Positions 49,575 to 61,845 of a stretch of 64,000 nt of DNA are shown here, piece by piece. The first letter of the stretch is position 1, and each line of letters begins with the position of its first letter. The translations under genes were made by a program, and so were the position numbers. The DNA is from Apostichopus japonicus (Eukaryota > Echinodermata > Holothuroidea > Aspidochirotida > Stichopodidae): positions 24,515,611 through 24,579,610 of the forward strand of contig NC_092576.1 in NCBI RefSeq assembly GCF_037975245.1. Direction: 5' to 3'. The notes beneath the pieces were generated by a model. It ran no database searches. It saw only the letters and a program-made list of their open reading frames with translations, and was not told the origin of the DNA.

Positions 49575-52500
49575 GTAAGAAAAACGTTTGAAAGAAATTA
49601 CAAACCATCTAATTATAAACTACTATTTTGGGGGGGGGTTAAATCATGTGATATGGTTACTTTTATCAAAATATGTAACCTTACGTAGCTAACTAGTGTA
49701 TGCATAGCTTACTATGGTGCTTGACTTAAATATCGGGTAAAAAAGCCCAACTTGTAAATTTGTTGGAAGTACCGTTAAGTAGATGTTAGCTACCCAAAAC
49801 ACTTATTCTTGGCATCTTTCAATTAAGTCATCTGTTGGTCTCGAATTTAATGCAAAAATCACTGCTCGAGAATCAAAAGGCTTGGGTGTTAAGGGGGGGG
49901 GGGAGTCGGGATACTCGCCACTTTTATTAAGACGTTTCTATCGTCCGGAGGTGTGTGTGAGTGTGGGGGGGGGGGTTGTATGAGGTTACACTTGGGAGGA
50001 ATCTTGGTTCGACTGGAGGGTGCTCAGATGCAAAATGGAGTTTCTAAAGCAATGTTGAACCGTCAATTGGTTAGGTTGTTTACCTCACACAAACATGTTC
50101 AGAATTTATTATATAGTATGCCGTACCGTAAATTGGATTTTTTGTTGGCAATATCATATCTCTCATTGGGAGGGGTGGGTGGGGGCTGATCCATTTGTTC
50201 CGCCTCATTCGAGGCTTAACTACATGAGTACAGGACTCATTTTCGCATCGTATAGTTACAAAAGATGTTTTTAAAAACTCGGCTAATATTGCAATCCATA
50301 TAGCAGCACGAAGATTTACAACAAGCACTCCGCACAACATTGAAGTTAAGCGATTGATAAGTGATTAATTTAATTAACTAATTGCATCATAGCATTAGGA
50401 CTATACAATAATTCACTAAATTTGACCACTAAATTTGACCCTGTCTCGTTCTACACGCGCACGTATACCCTCGTAGTTATGAGTTTTCCATGTTCATAAA
50501 TAATATTAAAAAATCAGGAACTTGAATTCAAACGGAATTAAATGAGGAGTTTCGATTTGGGGAAAGGAAAACTTTGAATTGTTATTGGCAACAAAATTGG
50601 CCAATACATGAAGGATTTGTCCGAAACATTCTATCCATAGCCTATATGTAAGGTCAAAGCAACATAATTGGACCACATAACTCTCTCTTCGAGGAAGTTC
50701 CTCTGGACTCTCACCAATATCAAAATGTCTCTATCAAAAAATCACTCCTACATGTATATACGCCTACAGTGGAATTACGACCTTCCTTACCGGTTTCGAA
50801 CCTCTCAATGGACATTCAATCAGCGTCCATAACCTAGTGGTTAGGGTGTCCGCATATAAAGCGAGAGGCCCTGGTTCGAATCCCGTTGGAGGCTGGAAGG
50901 TTTTTTCACTGTTCTTGATGTTCCAACTCATTACGATTTCAATATATGTATATAATATATATACACATATATATATATATGTATGTATGTTTGTATGTAT
51001 GTATGTATATATATGCATATATATATATATATATGTATATATGTATATATATATATATGCATATATATTTGTATATACAATCTTTCCTTCTCCATCATTA
51101 TTATTCTGAGGTTCGTTCACGTATTGAGACTATCCACGAGTAGATACGTTAATTGTTAAACTTGCTGAGTACTGAAGGGGAATATACCTTTTTTTGTAAA
51201 GTCAGTATATTGTGTAGGCAAGATTAAGGTTGACTGACGCTCTTTGTGGCCTTTGGAGTCGCTGAAGGAATATTATGGCATTGTATCCTGTCAGTATATC
51301 AACCCAGTGGAGCGAAACGACACATGCACGCCATGTGGAGAAAGAACAATCCAGTGTTGGTGTAGTGTCGCTGAATAAGTTCAAAACTATGTCTCTTTAG
51401 AGGGTGACGCTGAATAGGGTCAAAAGTAACTCTTGGAAGGTAACAAATCAACACAACTACTGAAATATTTCAGTCGAAATTAAAAAAAAAAGAAGAAGAG
51501 CCCAAGGGCACTGTGGTTCCTTGCTTGGGGTATATGGCAATACACATAAAATTATCAAGCAAGATTGGGCTCAAATAGTCCAAGTAATTGTGGTCCTACA
51601 TGTTCCTATCAAGTAACCAACACTATAGCCAACACTTTTGCGATCACAAAATGTGATCGGATTTTTTTATCAAAAGGCACTTTTGAGATCTAAATATGGC
51701 GTCGAAAATGTAAGAAATATAAGGGAACTACAAGCGTGTCAACAGATATGATAACATTGGTGACCTCAGATGACATGACCTTTAAGTTTCAAAATGTTCC
51801 ACCACCCCATTCACAACTTTTCCTAAAATATCAACCATGTCCCACCTTGGCATTCAGATTTAATTGCATTAAATGTCAAAAAATTAACTTTGAACTTGTA
51901 TACATAACTTCACACACAAAGGTCACCCGGAGGTCAAGCAATTGACATTTTTGATCGGTGAGACCTAAATAGAGCATGACTGTAAAAATTCAAATATTTT
52001 TTCTTTGCCCATTTTCTCTCCCCAAAATACTACTTTTTTAACATTAGCTGACCTTTGGTGACGTTGGATCACGTGACCGTTAAGCTTGAAATATTCCCCT
52101 ATACCATTTGCAACTTGTCCAAAAAAATCAACCTTGTCACACCTTGGCACTGGGAGTTATTGCATTAAATGTGTGAAAATTAACTTTGACCTCATACGGG
52201 GATTAACCCATTGACATTTATGATCAGAAGGTACCTTTAACATCTGAAAATAGCATCGAAATTGTAAAAATCCCCAAAACACGAAAAGGTCACCAGAGGT
52301 CAAATTGAGGTCAAGGGTCACCCAGATGCGGGTCGACAATTGGATTACATTGAAGCAACTCCCAACCCTAACGGACAATTTGATCTTGAGTTATCGCAAA
52401 AATACTAGTTTTTTAACATTAATTGACCTTTGGTGACCTCGGATCACATGACCGTTAAGTTTGAAAATATTCCCCTTTACCATTTGCAACTTGTCCAAAA

Positions 52501-55500
52501 ATATCAACCATGTCACACCTTGGCAATGGGGGTTATTGCAATAAATGTGTGAAAATTAACCTTGACCTTGTATAAATTCGCACACGAAGGTCACACGGGG
52601 TCAACCCATTGACATTTATGATCAGAAGGTACCTTTGACATCTGAAAATAGCATCGAAACTGTAAAAATCCCCAAAACACGTAAAGGTCACCAGAGGTCA
52701 AATTGAGGTGAAGGGTCACCCAGATGCGGGTCGACAATTCAAGTGGATTACATTGAGGCAACTCCCAACCCTAACGGACAATTCGTTCTCAAGTTATTGC
52801 AAAAATACTAGTTTTTTATCATTAATTGACCTTTGGTGACCTCGGATCACATGACCGTTAAGTTTGAAAATGTTTCCCTAACCAGTTCACAACTTGTCCC
52901 AAAATATCAACCTTGTCGAAAATTGGCACTGGGAGTTAATGCAGATTTAATATTTTTGGTTTTTGGACCATAACTGACCTTTGGTGACCTTTGTGGGCAC
53001 CAAAAACAATAGGGCACACCTTCTCCATATGGCGGATCTATGGTCCAAGTTTGGCCTAAATCCAACATTCCCTTATTGAGATAGAGCGTACCCAAGCAAG
53101 TGTCACAGATGCACACACACATACACGCACACACGCCAACCTGACTACATGGGTTCCTTTTGCTAAAGCAAGGAACCAAACACTAAAAAAAAGACAGCAG
53201 AACAGGTGAGCTACAATAGTTTTGCAAGTCCTGGACCTCTTGGTTACTTACTGCCATTTCATGCCGTTCTAAAACCGTTCCCATGCCGTTCAAAAACCGT
53301 TCTCAATGTAATTGGAAGACAAACTAAAACGAATGACCGGATGACAATTGACAATATGTACAGGGTTAATTATCATTCGCGAATGACACCGAATGACACC
53401 TAATGACAACGAAGGACGGTGGTGAGAAGAGATAGAATGATTAACGGAGTGGAGTAAAAACTGGATTTTTGCGATTTTAACCCCGATTTTCCGATTATTT
53501 GGGGAAAATTTTCGCCAGGGAGTTAAGGTGCGTTCGTATCTTGTCCGTACTTTACTAGATCTGTAAGCCACGTACTTCGCGTCCACTCGGTTTGTGTGGC
53601 TTTAATACACCCACGAAGTCTGAACTGTGATATCCGGTTGAAGCAAATGTCTGTGGTCATTCACTGTCATTCGTTTTAGTCAACGCAAGTTAGTGTGTAC
53701 AACATATTGTCATTCGTTATGTGTAACGCAATTGTCATTCATTTTAGTAACACCCTGTAATTGTTGCTTAGAACATATTTATTAAACTATAATACGACTA
53801 ATAAGTCATTCAACTGGAACGGAAAGGTTGAATATGTTCAGTTCTAGTTGTTGTTTTTTGTTTGGCAGCGTTACTAATGCTTTCATAGTTTCTTTTAATG
53901 AGCGGTCTTTGGTGACCTGATATTTCCACATTGTCATACACTAGTGAGGCTATTGCCGTTATAGACAGCCTACATTCGTTGAGGCTATTGCCGTTTGACA
54001 GCCTACTTTCGCAATACATAATTCCCCTATACACTTATAATACAGTACATGTTCGGTTCAAATGTTAAACTTGTGTGGTCCGAAGGTTAGCATTTTACTA
54101 TTCCCCTTTTATATGAATGTCCATCAGAAATTCTGTTCGTCTCACCGGGTGAGCAGGCGACCGTTGAAATTATTCAGTGCTAACAGCATCCAAGCATTAC
54201 ACATGCAATTACATCGATATCTCCGTAAATAAGCATTGATTTATCTAAATCACCACGTTGCTTTATAATAACCATTACAGTACAGTTTAATTTCGGTGAT
54301 ACGCCTGGGGAATTCCTGCTGGTCTTATTTTGCCGGTCAAGATGAGCGTGTTAATAATTACAAGTTGATACCAGACAGATAACCTATATTTTTTTAGAAA
54401 TCAAATTCCGGTGTGATTTTCCTCTCTGTCATCAATTCAGGTCATATTGTACACAAGTTACACAAGTATCTAGAAAGCATGTTAAAGATATTATTGTAAC
54501 TTGGCAGGACTTGAATTGGTGACATTGAGTAGAACCATAAGACAACTTTACATAAGGTTACATTCAGCAACAGGCAAACATCATTCGACGATCGTTCCGC
54601 GTTCCATACTAAAAGTGGCGGTAACTCATTGTGTTAATTTGTTTTGTAAAAGCTACACAGTCCTGTTGTATAGTATATATGTATAGAACCAATCAGCTAA
54701 ATGAAGACATTTGATGTGCATGCAATTAGAGAAGTGAAACTTTTATTACAAACATGTATAGTGGTTTGAATCGGCTATGTTCAAACAATAAACATTTGAA
54801 CATTAAATTCATATGGTGAATAGTAGAAGATTTGTTATTCCATTCAGACGTGTACAGTGTAGGATGTGAATTGAATATTATAAAGAACACAACGATTTGA
54901 TTAAAGGCGTTGAAGACTCGCCCCAACCGCGTGCCGCCTCTAAAAAGTGCAAGTGAAGTTTTGTTCTTGTTGCTACAAAATGCAGACAGGCGATACCTTG
55001 TTATCTTTTATCTGGACCTGAGATTAGGAAGTTCCGTAACAACTCCATGCTCGCTGCTATGTTCACTGTGTTGTGGGTATTGACCGTAGATGCATGTATT
55101 TACCGTACACTAGTGTTTAATTAACGACGGTAGCAAGCTGTGTGTGTATTTTCTGAGATCGATGGTGGTGTCTAACACTTCTGTTACACCTCATTCGAAA
55201 CTAAGTCAGATTACCGGCATGAGACGTTTCTTTGTGCGCGAGTCTTCATGCACCCTTTAACCAAACATAGTTACCATGGAGTGCTCATTTTGCTTGTGTG
55301 TGTCTGTGTGTGTTTATGTCATAATGTACGTGATCCTCATATAGCGCTTTTGAATTTCTGATCTATGAGTTCGTCATCATTCACAAAACAATTATCGTTA
55401 CGTCTTCTTTTGTTGTCGAGTAGAGGATCGATGTATTAGTATATAGTCCCGACAAAGCTGAAAAGTTTCTTACGGAAGCGTGGAACTCATTTTAGAAATC

Positions 55501-58500
55501 CAAAAGATAAGATGAGAGAATATTTCTAATGTCCAGTAACTTTTATTCTATCACTACTTGTATCCGCACACCGTGAGTTCCAAATCCTTCACTCAATCTC
55601 CCAGGTCTCCATCAGTTTGCAGTAAGCCCACTCAGCCACACCCTTCATTTTCCCAACAGCACAACAACACAAAAGCCAATTCCAAATTCAAAGTGAACTT
55701 ACTTCTTCTCACACAATATCATATAAGGTAGTCTACAAATAGCGTATACACTGTAGAAAACCCACACACACCGGCATCTCTAACCAGGGCTCTCTTGATC
55801 CCGGCATCTCACCCTTATCTCTCCTTCAACCTGCCTGACCTCTCTAAGCACTAACTTTCGGACTTTCACTTGGCTCACACCCAAGAATTCCATCTCCACA
55901 GCAACAATATTTACAAAGTATAGTTAAAGAGGTATATTATAGAAATAGAAAGTTGACACATATAGAATGTTCATGGTTATAGAATTAGATTTTAAGTTTG
56001 TTCTCGACATACGTCAATTTATTTTTAATAAGAAGCATTGTTTCTGTAATGATACGTGAGCCCCCCCCCCCTCCTCAATCCCACCCTCAGCCCCTCAAGT
56101 TCATTGGTCAATAGTCGTGTATGCTTTATGTAGTATAAGTTCACCATATTCTGCCTTCACTCCACAGATGCTGCTAAGTGGACCTATGAACGGGGAGCAG
56201 CGACTGGTAAGTGGATTGTAAACAGAACTCACACCCGAACCGAATTGTACAGTTGCTTATAATAGCGTTTTCGACTTGAATATATTGCGCATTTATATGC
56301 ATCTGTGTTATAACATGATAACACGTGTTATGCTAGAGGCACATTTTATTGCGGCCTGTGTTAAAAAAATATATAAAAATAGAAAAAAATAGAAAAAATA
56401 AAATATAAAAAAATATTTTATATTATATAAAAATAAAAATAAATATATATATATAAAAAAAATATATATATAATACCACTACGATTTACTGTATTGTATC
56501 TTTCACATATCTAGCTCTCGCATGCTCCCAAAACATAACACGTGTTTGTGTGTTATAACACCCTGGCATATAAATGCATAATATGCTACACGTTAAGAAC
56601 AAATATAAGCTCACACCTTTTCGGCTTGGGTGGAACTCAACGCTTTTATCTGATTAAATTATGATATTGTTTATGAAATTGCAGTTATATATATTATGTT
56701 ACTATATACATGCAGTTAAGAAATACTGCAAATTCAAGTTGACAAAAGAACCACACTTATTGAAAGATAATGATTGCCGGTTCAGGTCACAATCTGCATA
56801 GTTTGACTGTTGTAGTCAGGTGCAGTGGTTAGAGCAATAACAAAATGTAGTTGTCGAATTCTTGGACTATATGATTACGTTATAATCGTCATTGGTTCAC
56901 CTGCTAGGGGTCGACAAAGGTCGACCCATTATATTCGTATGCACAGTTGTGCAAACTGGACAGTTTGTTGAGTTGCTATAGGCCTATACTAAAGATAACA
57001 TTATCAAAGAAATATGAAACCATGGTCAATCTTAGAATGAACAAGAGCCCAAGGGCACTGTGGTTCCTTGCTTGGGGTATATGACAATACACATAATATT
57101 ATCAAGCAAGATTGGGCTGAAAAAGTCCAAGTAATTGTGGTCCTACATGTTCCCATAAAGTAACGAACACTACAGCCAACACTTTTGTGATCACAAAATG
57201 TGATCGGATTTTTTTATCAAAAGGCACTTTTGAGATCTAAATATGGCGTCGAAAGTGTAAGAAATATAAGACACCTACAAGCGTGTCAACAGATATGATA
57301 ACAATGGTGACCTCAGATGACATGACCTTTAAGTTTCAAAATGTTCCACCACCCCATTCACAACTTGTCCCAAAATATCAACCATGTCACACCTTGGCAT
57401 TGAGATTTAATTGCATTAAATGTCAAAAAATTAACTTTGGACTTGTATGTAACTTAAAACACAAAGGTCACCCTGAGGTCAACATGTTGACATTTTTGAT
57501 CGGTGAGACGTGAATATAGCATCAAACTATACAAATTTCAAACATTTTTTCTTTGCCCATTTTCTCCCCCCATAATACTACTTTTTTAACATTAGCTGAC
57601 CTTTGGTGACCTTGGATCACATGACCGTTAAGTTTGAAAATATTCCCCTATACCATTTGCAACTTGTCCAAAAAAATCAACCTTGTCACACCTTGGCACT
57701 GGGAGTTATTGCATTAAATGTGTGAAACTTAACTTTGACCTCAAATAACTTTGCACACGAAGGCCAAATGGGGGTCAACCCATTGACATTTATGATCAGA
57801 AGGTACCTTTAACATCTGAAAATAGCATCGAAACTGTAAAAATCCCCAAAACACGAAAAGGTCACCAGAGGTCAAATTGAGGTCAAGGGTTACCCAGATG
57901 CGGGTCGGCAATTGGATTACATTGAAGCAACTCCCAACCCTAACGGACAATTTGTTCTCAAGTTGTCCCAAAAATACTAGTTGTTTATCATTAATTGACC
58001 TTTGGTGACCTTGTATCACATAACCGTTAAATTTGAAAATGTTCCCCTATACCATTTGCAACTACTCCAAAAATATCAACCTTGTCACACCTTGGCACTG
58101 GGAGTTATTGCATTAAATGTCTGAAAATTAACTTTGACCTCATATAACTTAACGTACAAAGGTCACCTTGGGTCAACTTATTGACATTTTTGATTGATGA
58201 GACCTAAATTAGAGCATCAAACTATAAAAATTCAAACATTTTTTTCTTTGCCCATTTTCTACCCCCAAAATACTAGTTTTTTGACATTAATTGACCTTTG
58301 GTGACCTCGGATCACATGACCGTTAAGTTTGAAAATATTTCCCTATACCATTTGCAACTTGTCCAAAAATATCAACCATGTCACACCTTGGAACTGGGAG
58401 TTGTTGCATTAAATGTCTGAAAATTAACTTTGACCTCGTATAACTTCGCACACGAAGGTCACACGGGTGTCAACCAATTGACATTTTTGATCGGAAGGTA

Positions 58501-59436
58501 CCTTTGATATCCAAATCTAGCATCAAAACCAAACATTTTCTTTTTTGCTCGTTTCCTCCCAAAATAAGCACATTTTTTCTAATGTGACCTTTGACCTTTT
58601 GACCTTGGTTTCAGATGTAGTTTAATCTCCTGATTCCAAAAAACAAAACGAAAAGTCTGTACAACCGTCCTAACTCCGACCGAAAAACTTTGACCTCATA
58701 TAACTTCGCACATAAAGGTCACACGGGGTCAACCTATTGACATTTATGATCAGAAGGTACCTTTGACATCTGAAAATAGCATCGAAACTGTAAAAATCCC
58801 CAAAACACGAAAAGGTCACCAGAGGTCAAATTGAGGTCAAGGGTCACCAAGATGCGGGTCGACAATTGGATGACATTGAGGCAACTCCCAACCCAAACGG
58901 ACAATTTGTTCTCAAGTTATTGCAAAAATACTAGTTTTTTATCATTAATTGACCTTTGGTGACCTCGGATCACATGACCGTTAAGTTTGAAAATGTTCCC
59001 CTAACCAGTTCACAACTTGTCCCAAAATATCAACCTTGTCGCACATTGGCACTGGGAGTTATTGCAGTTTTAATATTTTCGGTTTTTGGACCATAACTGA
59101 CCTTTGGTGACCTTTGTGAGCACCAAAAACAATAGGGCACACCTTCTCCATATGGCGGATCTATAGTCCAAGTTTGGCCTCAATCCAAAATTCCCTTATT
59201 GAGATAGAGCGTACCCAAGCAAGTGTCACAGACGCACACACACACACACACACACACACACGCCAACCTGACTGCATAGGTTCCTTTTGCTAAAGCAAGG
59301 AACCAAAAATGAGGGATGGTCAATGCGTGTTAACGAAGCTTCCAACTGCTGAATGAGTGTTAATAGTAGAACACTGCATGAGAACAAGATTTGACCCTGG
59401 GCTTAGTGAAAGAATCCCTGCGGATTTAAAATATAC

Positions 59437-59473
<37 letters not shown>

Positions 59474-61772
59474 CAACATATGTGATAATATGTTGTAACT
59501 ATTCCATTGGCGGTGATGCATGGGGTTGACTGAGTCAAGGGTATTCTATATCTCGCGTGTTCCGTTCACACTTAAAGGCATGTTGTAACAATATTTACCC
59601 AACACCGTTGGGTACACGTACAGCCTATGCTATACTATATAATGGTCGAGCGAACAATGGCGATGGCGCAGTTAGTAACGACACCTATATCAACTATGAG
59701 GTCGTGGGTATAATCCCTGGGCTGGCTAAAGTGAGGTGTGTCTTCCAAATTGTAAGAAAAAAAAATCTTAACCCAACATTGGTTGCTACTTATATATATA
59801 TATATATCCAGTGTTGGGTGTAAATTAGAGAACATTATTTCAAACGCCAGATACAAGTTTATTATATAGATATGGGGAATGTTAAACAGAGAGAACAACA
59901 TTCAAAGTCGAGTTGTACCCCAATAATTTAATGTAACATGTCGAATTACCTTTAAATTAGTAACACGTTCTTATGACGTCAGAGGACTGCGGTCGGTGAC
60001 GATCATTTTAAATCAAGTAATGTTGTGTAAATTCTGAGAAATATGTCTGGAGTGAGAAGTACCTTGCTTTGTATGAGCAACAAAGAAATACATGTCTGTC
60101 GTGGAGAAGAAAAAAACTAATTTGTACGAAAACTTTTAAGGTGCTGTCGAAATGTTAAGACTTTTTATGGAAAGATAGATAACATTCAACAAACGGTTAA
60201 TTGTTCAGTTATAATATTGTTAACCATTGCCAATTACAAAACTGATCCAATTGGTTGAATCTAATAAGTGAGGTATTGAAAAATTTTGCTGCAAAATGAT
60301 GTGATGATTATCTAGGAGAAGTCATTGATTGAAGAAGAGGCAAAACAATAAATTATTGATCAGTAAATATATTCCACATGCAGATGCAACATTTGCAACA
60401 AAACTTATGATTACATACGATCGCAACAGAATGTTATTATTTCAACATTTTACAGCAAAATGATGAATTGCAACAATATTGCAGGAAAAGATCTTCACAT
60501 GGACGGCAACTTAACGTTTCTATAAGTGTGTGAACCTGCTTCGACGGAGATAGGAATGCTTCTGTGTTTTTGTGGGTAATATCATGAACTGGCTTGGTGA
60601 TTTGGTCTATGTGATTTGCTATTCAATATATACATATACAAACCTTAAAGCAGCATTTTACGTTTGGTCGCCGTTTTCTACTTTTTTTGACATGTCCATC
60701 GAGTTTTTTACATATATCAATCACGAAACAGCAAACTAAGATATTAACCAAGTTTTTTTCCTGCCAATAGGCTATCGTTAATTGGCGAGTAATTAAGGAT
60801 ACTGGCAGATAATAAGAAAAGTGTCCACGACAAATTCCACATTTAAACTTAATCGCATACAGTTCCCAAACCCACTAGTTTGAATTCAACCATGCAGGTT
60901 TAGTTATGAGCCGTTGCTAAAAATAGATTCAAGACTTTGCGTTGGTACAACCAGGGAGTTGTTATGGAACTCCCTGGTACAACTGCCATATAGACTGTAC
61001 ACAAATCAAGATGGTGTTGTATTACGTATTGGTCAATGACGTTCGCAGTGTTTAAATATTCATATTATGGGCGAGGTTTACTGGGATCCTAACGGAAAAT
61101 ATCTTGGAGAAAAACAAAGTTGAAAGTTGCAAATTTTTCTACTTTTATGCCACCATTTGAAGTAAGATTTATATAGATAGGCTAGTTATGTATGTCGTTA
61201 TGGCATAGTGGAGTCAGTGAGGTTGAGAAAAATCATAGAAAAGGACGCAAAATGCTGCTTAAAAACAGCCAGTCAGATGGGACAATTTCCTAAAGCTTAT
61301 ACTATGCTATACTGTCCTTTTATGCCATGCTGCACACCATTCCTGTTATTATAGAAACAAAATGCATGTTGTTGTCTATACAGCCTATATAGACAAATAC
61401 GTTGATCAGAATCCGTATTTCTTACACGATTTAAATTACATAACGGAATTTGTATTTGTGTGTGGACTTAGCAAATGCTTTCTAAAAATCAATGTTTTAA
61501 AAGAGCTACACATAAAAAAATTTGACAAACATTGCATTATTTGAGATTTGACGGAACTATATATATATACACCCCTCTCTTCTGCTACAGGCCCGGCTAA
61601 TTGGGGAAATGTCTCTGCAGAATGCGATGAGCGGAGACAATCTCCGATTAACTTCGTACATGAAGACACCATCTCTGTATCATGGAAACCATTCAAATTT
61701 AAAGGTTACAATACTAGTACAGGCAGTATACCGAGAATTAACAACATCGGCCATACCGGTAAGTAAATAAAT

Positions 61773-61845
<73 letters not shown>

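Larger units (their letters stand above)
50679..51095. other. Intron 1 block inverted relative to copy 1
   Basis: Flanked by the same outer sequences as 23376-24450 but reverse-complemented inside (starts CTCTCTTCGAGGAAGTTCC, ends CCTTCTCCATCATTATTATTCTG). It carries a single SINE A instead of three. Confidence 0.75.
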
